64,000 nt of DNA, taken from contig NZ_CP109596.1 of assembly GCF_036327755.1 (NCBI RefSeq), positions 5,580,001-5,644,000 of the forward strand. Direction: 5' to 3'. This document shows, piece after piece, positions 1 through 7,553 of this stretch (position 1 is its first letter; each line of letters opens with the position of its first letter). The DNA comes from Nocardia sp. NBC_01503. GTDB taxonomy: Bacteria; Actinomycetota; Actinomycetes; Mycobacteriales; Mycobacteriaceae. A program made the position numbers and the translations under genes. The notes under the pieces are model-generated. The model did not search any database, had not been told where the DNA came from, and saw only the letters and a program-made list of their open reading frames with translations.

Positions 1-906
1 CCCGGCAGGCGTCAGATACGTATCGAACACCGCTGCGATCCGCGGATCGGCGCGCATCATGCCCGGCAGGAGCGCTAGCAGGAAACCGGAGAATGGGCCG
101 CCGTCGAGCGACCGCAGGTACTCACTCATGGGCTCCAACGGACCGCCTGCTCCACCGCCCCGAGCAACACCCACCAGTCGCAATTCGGGGGCGTAGGTCG
201 GTTGAACCTGTGAGAGCCAAGCGCTGCCGTACGAGCCGCCGGAGTAACCGAACGCAGCAACCGGAGTATCGGTGCCCGACAGGCCGAGCGGTGCGAACGC
301 CTCGGCCGCGCGCACTCCGTCGAGCGCGGTATAACCCGGCTGATTCGGGGTGAGCAACGCCCCGTTCGCCCCCTCCCAGTCGGGTACGGAAATCGCATGA
401 CCTGACGACAACATCTGGTCGATCGAAATGAAATCCAGCGAGGCGTCGTACTTGTGGTCCATCGGGACCGCTCCTTGCCGGAGCGCGAACGAGGAAGCGC
501 ATTGCGGGGCCGAGGCATCTTCGGCAGCCTGATAACTGATCAAGCCTTTGACCTGCCCGGTTCGTGGCCGCAGCACCGTTGTCACGGTCGTGATGGGCTG
601 ACCGGCGGTATCGGTCGTTCGATACAGCAACTGCCAGGCATCGGCGTCCTGCGCCTGCGGACCCAGCGAGGCCACCTCGATTGGCCGCGAATTCAGCACG
701 GTGCCCGGCGCCTTCGAGTCCCAGCCCAACGGCGGGGTGTAGAACGGGTCGTTCTGCGGAATCGGGATCGGCTCCGCACCACCGACCGCGATGGCAGTAC
801 CGGTAAAGCACAACACAGCCGAAACCGCGATCAGAACCGAGCGCAGCTGACCGCGTGTGACCACTGAACACGCTGCGCCACAAGACGATACGCCACTGCC
901 CAACAT
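1..906 (-). CDS. Secretory lipase (LIP family), C-terminus beyond window
   Basis: An open frame runs from ATG at 906 to the left edge, so only the first 302 residues are visible. The start has a GGAGG-type ribosome site a few bases upstream. A hydrophobic segment near residues 20-42 (VLIAVSAVLCFTGTAIAV) looks like a signal peptide. The mature part contains GYSGGS, the GxSxG nucleophile elbow of alpha/beta hydrolases, in the setting typical of secreted triacylglycerol lipases of the LIP family (Candida-lipase-like, common in Nocardia and Rhodococcus). The family usually runs to about 400 residues, so the catalytic Asp and His should lie off-window. Probable role: extracellular or cell-wall ester hydrolysis. 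Substrate unknown. Confidence 0.85.
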   Translation of the reverse strand, partial: MLGSGVSSCGAACSVVTRGQLRSVLIAVSAVLCFTGTAIAVGGAEPIPIPQNDPFYTPPLGWDSKAPGTVLNSRPIEVASLGPQAQDADAWQLLYRTTDTAGQPITTVTTVLRPRTGQVKGLISYQAAEDASAPQCASSFALRQGAVPMDHKYDASLDFISIDQMLSSGHAISVPDWEGANGALLTPNQPGYTALDGVRAAEAFAPLGLSGTDTPVAAFGYSGGSYGSAWLSQVQPTYAPELRLVGVARGGGAGGPLEPMSEYLRSLDGGPFSGFLLALLPGMMRADPRIAAVFDTYLTPAG

Positions 907-1381
907 TCGGACTTCCCTCCCTGGAGGGGGCCGACTCCCGCGAATCCCCCTGAGGGCAGTCAGATTACATTCCTCGACCGAGGTCGATACCCGAACCGAC
1001 AGCGAAAATCACGGCTGCCGCCCGCCCAGCTCGCCATGCGCCCCAGTCGCCAACACTCGCCCGAGGATCTCTATCGCGCTCGGTCCTCGGCAGCTCAGTG
1101 TGTTCGGTCAGCCTCGAATCGCCACGGCCGGTTGATCTTCCACCGCATCGCGCTGGCCGGTTCGGTCAGCGCGGTCGGCCTTATCGTTCCAGAGCTTCGA
1201 ACAGACGACATTGCCGCTGGCGATCTCCTCGTGAGCGATGCCGGCAACAAGTAACCGCGGAAGCTGAACATCCCCTTCTGCCGCGTGGCCGGCGCAGGTT
1301 GCTCCGGGCTCCAATCGGCTCGATAGACGCCCTCGATGGCTCTACATGTGGCCGTCGGCCCGGGCTGTCCGTCGGCCTTCA
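907..1381. other. Gene-poor stretch of 475 bases
   Basis: No frame here has convincing protein character. A 96-codon minus frame (1095-1385) starts with a GTG overlapping the stop of the membrane gene at 1382, but its composition is proline/arginine-rich with no recognisable motif. The right part may be 3' untranslated or decayed sequence. The left part, next to 906, should hold the promoter of the lipase gene. Confidence 0.5.
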
Positions 1382-1912
1382 TCACCCTGAGCTGATCGAG
1401 ATAGTGCCAGCCTCGATAACGCCAATCACCGTGGTTCCACGGCCCGCAATGGTGAAGACGCTGTCGACCGGAAACCGAAACTGCGTAGCGTTCGGCGTTC
1501 CGCTGACCATGCCACGATCAGCTGTCCCGTGCGCTACCCATTCTCGGGTCGGATCAGCCCAGCTCAGGACAAAGATCAGTATCACCAGCATCACGCCGAC
1601 GACGTTCTCGACAAGGAAAACCCCGCGTGTGCTGACACTGCCCGCAGCTGCGAACACCGCAGTGAAGGCCGACATCACAAGCACGATTCGACGGCCGACC
1701 GGCCGGTGCCGCAACATCAGAACAGCACCGAGTCCATGGACAATCATGATCACGGCCGTGACCAGGACCGCGAAAGCATATGTGGCACTGCGCTTCCCGA
1801 CCGGGAGTCGTTCAAGATCCGAGAACGATATCCGGTTGAACCCGATGTAGGCGGTCCCAACTATCCCGTACACCGCCATCGCGAGCGCCAGTACACCGGC
1901 TGTCATCGGCAC
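1382..1912 (-). CDS. Four-helix integral membrane protein, function unknown
   Basis: The 176-residue product has four hydrophobic segments, near residues 3-25, 45-70, 76-95 and 100-122, separated by short polar loops, followed by a polar tail of about 50 residues. This regular alternation supports a real gene. No enzymatic motif is visible and I do not recognise the family; small actinobacterial membrane proteins of this layout are often annotated only as hypothetical. It is transcribed away from the LigD-type polymerase gene at 2015, so the roughly 100-base gap between them is a shared divergent promoter region. Confidence 0.65.
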   Translation of the reverse strand: MPMTAGVLALAMAVYGIVGTAYIGFNRISFSDLERLPVGKRSATYAFAVLVTAVIMIVHGLGAVLMLRHRPVGRRIVLVMSAFTAVFAAAGSVSTRGVFLVENVVGVMLVILIFVLSWADPTREWVAHGTADRGMVSGTPNATQFRFPVDSVFTIAGRGTTVIGVIEAGTISISSG

Positions 1913-2014
1913 TGGTCATGCCGTCATAGTTGCGGATACCAGCGACACCGTAGCGTGGCCGTTTCCGGTCTCCGTTGCGTCGGAATTGGGTGGATTTCGG
2001 ATATTGTCGGACGG

Positions 2015-2983
2015 ATGGCCAGTAAGTCGGCGTCTCCGGCGGTGGAACTGACGGTCGGTGAGCATACGGTGCGGGTTTCGAATCCGGATCGGGTGTATTT
2101 TCCCGAGACCGGGGCGACGAAGTTCGACCTGGTGCAGTACTACCTGAGCCTGGGGGACGGGATTGTCAACGCGCTGCGGGATCGGCCGTGCATGTTGCAT
2201 CGGTTTCCGAAGGGGCTACCCGGCGGGAAGGTGCATCAGAAGCGGATTCCGGGTGGGGCGCCGGAGTGGATTCCTACTGTGCAGCTGTACTTTCCGCGCT
2301 ATGGGCGCACCGCGGATGAGCTCTGTGTCGAGAAGTTGGCGGATGTGATTTGGGCGGTGCAGATGTCGACGGTGGAGTTCCATCCGTGGAACTCCCGGCG
2401 GTTCGATACCGAGATGCCCGATGAGTGGCGGATCGATTTGGATCCCATGCCGGATTGCCCGTGGTCGCGGGTGCAGCGGGTGGCGGGTGTCGTCCATGAG
2501 GTGCTCGACGAGTTGGGGGCGGTCGGGTGGCCCAAGACCTCCGGCGGCAAGGGGCTGCATATTTATGTGCGCACCACCCCGACCCACGGCTTTCAAGACG
2601 TCCGCCGAGCCGCCCTGGCCTTCGCCCATGAAGTCGAGCGCCGCGCCCCCGACGACGTCACCACCGCCTGGTGGCGCAAGGATCGCGACCCCGGGATGCT
2701 GTTCGTCGATTACAACCAGAACGCCCGTGACCACACCATCGCGGCGGCGTATTCGGTGCGCGGCGTCCCCGAGGCGACCGTCTCCACACCGGTGCGCTGG
2801 GACGAGATCCCCGACCTGCACCCGCGCGACTTCACCATGAGCACCGTCCCCGCCCGCTACGCCGAGCTCGGTGATCTGCACGCGGGCATCGACGACGCGG
2901 TCTTCGACCTCGAACCACTACTCGAATGGGCCGACCGCGACAAGGTCGAAGTCGTTGACCTGGACGAGGATTCGGACGGTTAG
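2015..2983 (+). CDS. Stand-alone LigD-type DNA polymerase domain (archaeo-eukaryotic primase fold)
   Basis: The 322-residue protein matches the polymerase domain of the NHEJ ligase LigD. It begins with the usual lead-in (NPDRVYFPETGATKFDLVQYY) and carries the catalytic metal motif DLDP at residues 141-144 and the SGGKGLHIYV nucleotide-binding segment at 176-185. No ligase or phosphoesterase domain is attached, so it belongs with the separate PolD1/PolD2-type proteins of actinobacteria, which extend primers and fill gaps with dNTPs or rNTPs during break repair. I chose ATG 2015 because homology begins about 20 residues later; the frame stays open further upstream without protein character. Its stop overlaps that of the convergent L,D-transpeptidase gene. 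Confidence 0.93.
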   Translation: MASKSASPAVELTVGEHTVRVSNPDRVYFPETGATKFDLVQYYLSLGDGIVNALRDRPCMLHRFPKGLPGGKVHQKRIPGGAPEWIPTVQLYFPRYGRTADELCVEKLADVIWAVQMSTVEFHPWNSRRFDTEMPDEWRIDLDPMPDCPWSRVQRVAGVVHEVLDELGAVGWPKTSGGKGLHIYVRTTPTHGFQDVRRAALAFAHEVERRAPDDVTTAWWRKDRDPGMLFVDYNQNARDHTIAAAYSVRGVPEATVSTPVRWDEIPDLHPRDFTMSTVPARYAELGDLHAGIDDAVFDLEPLLEWADRDKVEVVDLDEDSDG

Positions 2984-4158
2984 CTCCGGGCGCTGCCGTG
3001 CAACCAGTCCGGCCAGGGGATGCTCCAGTCGCCGTTCTGCCAGATATCCAGGGGATCGCCACCGGTATTGCGAACCTCGACCACATCACCGGGGATGACG
3101 AAGTCGAAGAACCAGGCGGCATCATCGGGGGAGATGTTCAGGCAGCCGTGGGAGACATTCGTATTCCCTTGTGCCCAAACACTTTGCGCGAGAGCATGTA
3201 CGAAAATGCCGTCGTGGCTGATGCGCACGGCGTGATGGATGGTCGAGCGGTAGCCCAGCCCGGAGTTGATCGGCAGGCCGTAGCTGGAGGAGTCCATGAT
3301 CACCGGGTCCTGCCGATCGAGAACGGTGTACGTGCCCGGGCGTGTCCAGAACGACAGCACCCGCCCGCCGACGACCGAGGTGCCGCCCATACCCATGGAG
3401 GTCGGCATGGTGCGGATCAGATTTCCGTTCTCGAAGACGTCGATCATCTTGGTGTTGTCATCGGCGATGGCCACGTGCGCGGGTCCGATGAGCACCGAAA
3501 CCCGTTGATCGCGTGCGCCATAGCCGCCCGCACCGAGTGCGACACCGAACAGTTCGGCGGAGACCGTCACCCGGCTGCCGGGCGCGTAGTACCGCTCCGG
3601 CCGCCAGTGTGCGTTGCGATCATCGAGCCAATACCAGCCGCCGGGAACCGCGGGCTCGGTGACGACCTTCAAACAGCCCTCGGCCGCCGCCCGGTCGACG
3701 GGCGCGTCGAAGTGCGCGACCACGACGAAACCCACTCCGTACGTATCGTTTTCGGCCAGTTCGACCATGGTCGCCGAGCGCAGCGACACATCGATCAGCT
3801 GATCGGGGGCCGGTGTCACGCAGCTCGTGGTCGCGGTGACATCACCGGTCTCACCGTGCGCCACCGCCTTCGCCGTGTAGCTGTGCCCGTACCCCAGCGG
3901 TTCGCTACTGGCCCAACCGCGCTGATCGGGCGCCATGACACCCGGAAGCGCCCGCCCCGTCTCATCGATCCACTCGACCGACCGCAATGTCCCAGCGCTG
4001 ACCTTCACAATGCCGGGCATGCGCGCTCCGGCTTCGTGCACCGCCGGATCGAATCGGATCACCGCGGGTTTCGGCGGGGCGGCCGGTTCCCGCGCGCAAC
4101 CGGCCAGTCCGAGGCCCCCGGCCAATCCGATGAGCACCGCACGACGTCGGATTGCCAC
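2980..4158 (-). CDS. L,D-transpeptidase lipoprotein (Ig-like domains plus YkuD)
   Basis: The 392-residue product starts at GTG 4158, preceded by GGAGG at ideal spacing. The N-terminus is a lipoprotein signal with lipobox LGLAGC (lipidated Cys21). Residues of about 35-240 resemble the Ig-like domains of mycobacterial LdtMt2-type enzymes. The YkuD catalytic domain follows, with an IFVHALAQS stretch and the active-site SHGCLN (nucleophile Cys339), then a Trp-rich C-terminal tail as in LdtMt2. Such enzymes make 3-3 cross-links between diaminopimelate residues of peptidoglycan outside the membrane and are inhibited by carbapenems. It overlaps the polymerase gene tail to tail by four bases. Its untranslated leader resembles that of the gene at 32042. 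Confidence 0.93.
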   Translation of the reverse strand: MAIRRRAVLIGLAGGLGLAGCAREPAAPPKPAVIRFDPAVHEAGARMPGIVKVSAGTLRSVEWIDETGRALPGVMAPDQRGWASSEPLGYGHSYTAKAVAHGETGDVTATTSCVTPAPDQLIDVSLRSATMVELAENDTYGVGFVVVAHFDAPVDRAAAEGCLKVVTEPAVPGGWYWLDDRNAHWRPERYYAPGSRVTVSAELFGVALGAGGYGARDQRVSVLIGPAHVAIADDNTKMIDVFENGNLIRTMPTSMGMGGTSVVGGRVLSFWTRPGTYTVLDRQDPVIMDSSSYGLPINSGLGYRSTIHHAVRISHDGIFVHALAQSVWAQGNTNVSHGCLNISPDDAAWFFDFVIPGDVVEVRNTGGDPLDIWQNGDWSIPWPDWLHGSARS

Positions 4159-4185
4159 GGCGTTCCTCCATTCACCCGGTGGGTC
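4159..4185 (-). promoter_or_regulatory. Leader motif shared with the gene at 32042 (copy A)
   Basis: Directly before the GTG start lies a 27-base leader containing CCACC-G-GGTG, a small inverted repeat, then GAATGGAGGAAC with the ribosome site. The same arrangement, with 21 of 27 bases identical and the same distance to a GTG start, occurs before the unrelated gene at 32042. It may be a translation-initiation or RNA-structure element. Confidence 0.4.
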
Positions 4186-4368
4186 CGGCCCACTTCGCCT
4201 GACAGCATGTGTGGAATAGGCAAGCATCGCCACGCCGACGGGCGGAACCTCCACCGATCCGTCGCGTAACCGACGCCGTCTCGATGTCGGCGGCGCTACC
4301 CGCATGCCAGTGGCCGCTGACTCATTCGTTCAGCTCAGGGCGTTAGGGTGGGATTCGTGGGTGAGGCG

Positions 4369-4836
4369 ATGATGCCCCGGGAACGGGACGACTCCGGGTT
4401 CGAATTGGGTACCGACGGTCCACTGGTGATCGTGGTCGGCGTGGATGGTTCGGATACCTCGTGGCGGGCAGCGGCTTACGCGGCCGGGCTGGCGCGACGG
4501 CAGGGAGCGCGGCTGGCGATCGTCTATGTGCAGCCGTGGATGTCGGCGGTGGCCGGGCTCGGCGTGGATACGCGGTCCATCACCTCCGATATCGCGGACG
4601 ATCTGGTGAAGGAGATTCGGGAGGCGACCGAGCGGGTCAGGGATATCTTCACCGTGCGGTGGGAGTTCCTGACCCGGCGCGGGGATGCCTTCAGCGAATT
4701 GGCCAAGGCCGCCGACGAACTCGGCGCGGACGCGGTGGTGGTGGGCGCGTCGCAGCAGGCCGGTCACCGACTCGTGGGCTCGGTGGCCATGCGCCTGGTG
4801 CGGGCCGGGCGGTGGCCGGTGACCGTGGTGCCCTAG
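4369..4836 (+). CDS. Universal stress protein (UspA family)
   Basis: A single-domain UspA protein of about 155 residues. The N-terminal strand VVGVDGSDTSWRA carries the ATP-site aspartate. The C-terminal segment (VVVGASQQAGHRLVGSVAMR) is an approximate form of the G-2x-G-9x-G(S/T) nucleotide-binding loop, with Gln in place of the first spacer Gly, so ATP binding is likely but not certain. Family members are cytosolic and are induced under hypoxia, stationary phase or nutrient stress. The start is uncertain: GTG 4348, GTG 4357 and ATG 4369 are all in frame; I took the ATG with a nearby GGTGAGG. It converges on the SRPBCC gene with no spacer. Confidence 0.88.
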   Translation: MMPRERDDSGFELGTDGPLVIVVGVDGSDTSWRAAAYAAGLARRQGARLAIVYVQPWMSAVAGLGVDTRSITSDIADDLVKEIREATERVRDIFTVRWEFLTRRGDAFSELAKAADELGADAVVVGASQQAGHRLVGSVAMRLVRAGRWPVTVVP

Positions 4837-5280
4837 CTATTCGTGCAGTGCGCAGGCGAGTTCGGCGAGCTGGCCGAGGGTGTTGTCGAGCTGCTTGTAG
4901 CCGTGCTGTTCCAGGGCCTTGGTCGCCTGAGTGGTGATGAGCGGCCCGGCGAAGGTGACGCCCGCGGTGATATTGGTGCCCGTCTCCGTGGTCTGCAACC
5001 AGTAGGTCAGGTCATAGTGGATGCCGGTCCTGCCCTTGCCGCGCAAGGCGATTCGGCACGGCTGGTCGAGTCGGGTCACCGTCCACTCGACCTCCTCCAG
5101 CATGCCGTGCAACAGCACCTCGGCGACCACGGTGGAGCCCTCGGTCAGTCGCTTGGGCGGTGTGCCGACGAAGTCGTGATGAATGCCGAACCAATGCTCC
5201 CAGGTCGTCGGCGCGACAATGGTGTTGAACAGGGATTCGGGCGTTCCGGGCACATCCCTGCTGAGAAGTAGCGCTCCCAT
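4837..5280 (-). CDS. SRPBCC-fold protein (Rv0910-like)
   Basis: A 147-residue protein with the START/polyketide cyclase-like layout: an N-terminal strand (LLSRDVPGTPESLFNTI), Trp-rich helix region (TTWEHWFGIHHDF), central strands ending ITAGVTFAGPL, and a long C-terminal helix (KALEQHGYKQLDNTLGQL). In M. tuberculosis the relative Rv0910 is described as a toxin of a toxin-antitoxin pair, and many automatic annotations copy that name, but no antitoxin-like gene lies beside this one. A lipid- or small-hydrophobe-binding role is at least as likely. ATG 5280 has AAGGAG upstream. Confidence 0.85.
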   Translation of the reverse strand: MGALLLSRDVPGTPESLFNTIVAPTTWEHWFGIHHDFVGTPPKRLTEGSTVVAEVLLHGMLEEVEWTVTRLDQPCRIALRGKGRTGIHYDLTYWLQTTETGTNITAGVTFAGPLITTQATKALEQHGYKQLDNTLGQLAELACALHE

Positions 5281-6137
5281 GGCGGCTCCTTGAAATATGT
5301 TGGCGGCGAGTCAAAACGGGTGCGCAACGCAGATTGCCGACTGCCTCCGACGAACTTCCCCCCGAGCCGACGCCGACGATCTTGGCACACCGGAAACGAG
5401 AGCACAACATGGGGATATGTGCTGGTGAACAGCGATATTGCAGATGAAATCGCATTTGTTCTCGATGGCCGGAAACCGGTATGAGCCGGGCCGCGGCGCA
5501 GCCTACTCCCGAATCTCGTCCGATTGGGGGGCGGAAGTGCGGCCAACTCCGATCGACCGGTCTGGTCAGGCGTGGTCGAGAAGCCGATCAGTCGGCGAAC
5601 CGGCTTGTCGTGCAACGCCATTCAACGACCATCGCGGGTCAGCGCGAGGTCCGTGAAGCGTATGCCGGTGGCATCGCGCAGGGCACTGGCCGGGGCCGGT
5701 GCGACGGGATCGCACCGGCCCTTCGCTCATGGATTTCGCGCCGGGTGGCCCAATCGCCAGTTCCTACCTCACCATCCACAGGTGGCGGGCTTGACCTCTA
5801 TCTCGCGTGCGCCGCCACCGACGTTGAGGCCGTCCTTGTTGTACTTCGTGACCGCGCACCGACACATTCGGCGTGGCCGAAGCCGAACCGGCACCCGCCC
5901 CAATGGCAGGGCGTGGAAGGCGACCTTCGGTGCGGTCAACCCCCGGGTGGCTCGGGTGGATACGACGGGCAGACCACGGCGGGCGCGCGAATACCGGCCC
6001 GTGACATTGCATTACGGCCTACAAAAACAGACCCGACATAACTGTTTCGCCAGAAATCAAGAACGCCAGCAATTTCTGGGTACATCCCCTGCAAGCCGGG
6101 CCGGACCCGGGGGCACGATCAGTTAAGAAGTACTATC
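5281..6137. other. 857-base region without a convincing gene
   Basis: Several frames are open on both strands, but all give arginine/proline-rich shadows. The only piece with ordinary protein character is a minus-strand 32-codon frame at 5769-5867 (ending ATCGW), with no good ribosome site. The stretch also holds a perfect 12-base hairpin at 5693-5721. The region may be decayed coding sequence between the SRPBCC gene and the secreted hydrolase at 6138. Confidence 0.45.
5693..5721. terminator. Perfect 12-base GC hairpin, terminator-like
   Basis: GGGCCGGTGCGA (5693-5704) pairs exactly with TCGCACCGGCCC (5710-5721) around a 5-base loop; CTTCGCTC follows on the plus strand without a clear T run. 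It may act as a weak terminator or be the fossil of one. Confidence 0.4.
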
Positions 6138-6752
6138 ATGCGTAGAGCAACGGCGCTCTTCGCCGCATTCATGTTGGCAATCCTCTTTTCCATTTCCTTT
6201 GTGACGAGTCCCGCGGCGAAAGCCGATGACTGCCTTGGCGACTGGGCCATAGGTATCGGCGGTCTCGGCGACAACTCCTCGTCGATATTCGCCCCGTTCG
6301 TCAACCAGCCCGTGGGCTACAACTCCGCCGACCCGATGTCGGGGTTGAATGAAGTCGATCGGCTGTTCTGGCAGCATCGCAACCAATGCCCGGGTGACCA
6401 TATTCGGGTCATCGGGCACAGTGAGGGCGCGGGTATCGTCCACGCCTGGGTCACCGCTCATCAGGGCGTCGACAATGCCAATGCCATTCTGCTGGCGGAT
6501 CCCAAGCGTGACGCGGGACCCGGCTGGGCCGGCCTGGCGTCGACCCCGGGCAGTGGCATCATCGGCTATCCGCTTGCGGGAGTCGATGATTGGTTCGGCG
6601 GCTTCCCGGTGTTGACCGTCTGCAACCACGATGACCAGATCTGCGACACCTCCGCTGGTTGGTGGGGGTACCTCTTCGGAGGCGCGCACAGTCGCTACGA
6701 CTTCAATGTCTGGGATTACGGTGATTGGGATTCCGGCGTCTGGTACCGGTAA
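6138..6752 (+). CDS. Secreted cutinase-like / PE-PPE-type serine hydrolase
   Basis: The 204-residue precursor has a typical signal peptide (residues 1-29, hydrophobic core AALFAAFMLAILFSISFV-like, cleavage near AKA-DD). The mature protein begins with Cys32 and carries the nucleophile elbow GHSEG (Ser95), a candidate acid in NHDDQICD (Asp165 or Asp166) bracketed by Cys162 and Cys169, and a candidate catalytic His184 in GAHSRYD. This triad order and the Cys-Asp-Cys bracket are those of cutinases, phage lysin B esterases and the PE-PPE hydrolase domain. Likely substrates are esters or mycolate-type lipids outside the cell. The ribosome site (AAGAAG) is weak. Confidence 0.85.
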   Translation: MRRATALFAAFMLAILFSISFVTSPAAKADDCLGDWAIGIGGLGDNSSSIFAPFVNQPVGYNSADPMSGLNEVDRLFWQHRNQCPGDHIRVIGHSEGAGIVHAWVTAHQGVDNANAILLADPKRDAGPGWAGLASTPGSGIIGYPLAGVDDWFGGFPVLTVCNHDDQICDTSAGWWGYLFGGAHSRYDFNVWDYGDWDSGVWYR

Positions 6753-6769
6753 CCGATGAGCCATGGGGA

Positions 6770-7270
6770 TCAGTAGCCGAACGGCTCTGGTCCCCATTGG
6801 CTGAATCCGTGGCCCAGCGAGGAGCAGGTGGCCGCACCATTGAAGGTGATTTGACAGGTGGCTCCGGCGTGGGTGACGGAGTATTGCGGATCGTGGTTGG
6901 TCGTCGCGATCAGTCGCGGCAGCGCCGGATTTCCGCCGGGCAGCGTATGGCTGCCACCGGAAACCCAGTCGGGGCGTGCGGGCAGGGCGGCCGAATCGAT
7001 AATAATCGCGGGAACATTCGGCACCGGCACCTGAAGACCCGCGTACAACACATTCATCAATGCCGCCGGGACGGCGAGATCGCAGCCCACCGTGCCGTTC
7101 GGATCGATCGAACAGTTCCAACCGCCGAGGGCGAAATACATGGTGCCGTCCACGACGGCCGGACCGGGCGGGGCCTCGGCGTGCGCGGGCGCGATTCCCG
7201 CCAGGCACGCAACAATCCCGAATATTCCTCCGCAAACCCGTGCGGCGGCAGCCTTCACAGCCCTTGCCAC
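6770..7270 (-). CDS. Secreted protein of unknown function with four cysteines
   Basis: The 166-residue product has a signal peptide (ARVCGGIFGIVACLAGIAPAHA, cleavage after AHA) and a mature part of about 135 residues with four cysteines (motifs WNCSIDP, VGCDLAV, ATCQITF, ATCSSLG), suggesting two disulfides in an extracellular domain. Similar short exported proteins are frequent in Nocardia and are annotated only as hypothetical. The GTG start at 7270 is preceded by AGGGAG. It converges with the cutinase-like gene, leaving only 17 bases between stops. Confidence 0.75.
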   Translation of the reverse strand: MARAVKAAAARVCGGIFGIVACLAGIAPAHAEAPPGPAVVDGTMYFALGGWNCSIDPNGTVGCDLAVPAALMNVLYAGLQVPVPNVPAIIIDSAALPARPDWVSGGSHTLPGGNPALPRLIATTNHDPQYSVTHAGATCQITFNGAATCSSLGHGFSQWGPEPFGY

Positions 7271-7553
7271 GGCATCTCCCTATATGCACAGTCGGTACTC
7301 CGGCCCTTTTCGGCCATAGAGAAAAGCTATCACTTTCCGGTGCGGGGGTAGTCGATCTGTCGAGGGGCCTTACATGATAATTCGCACCGTTCGGGCCGGT
7401 ATGAAGCCGGAATCGGCGACCGCACAGCGGATTTGATTCGCCTGGCTAAACATACTGTGCGGTTTTCCGATCCGCCGGTAGGGTGATTCGTTCCACGTCC
7501 GGGGTGTGCGGTGTTCGGCGGGGGAGTGTCGTCCACCGCGTGGAGTTCATTAG

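Noticed and set aside
1095..1385. 96-codon minus frame overlapping the membrane protein stop
   Set aside because: A GTG start overlaps the upstream stop, but the product has no recognisable structure and weak composition.
2216..2881. 221-codon minus frame inside the LigD-type polymerase gene
   Set aside because: It is antisense to a clear gene, His/Arg-rich, and has no domain motif; a shadow of high GC third positions.
4837..5280. Toxin-antitoxin module around the SRPBCC gene
   Set aside because: The Rv0910-like name suggests a toxin, but no small antitoxin gene lies on either side.
5769..5867. 32-codon minus frame ending ATCGW
   Set aside because: Ordinary-looking residues but no ribosome site, no homology and no flanking genes to suggest a peptide product.
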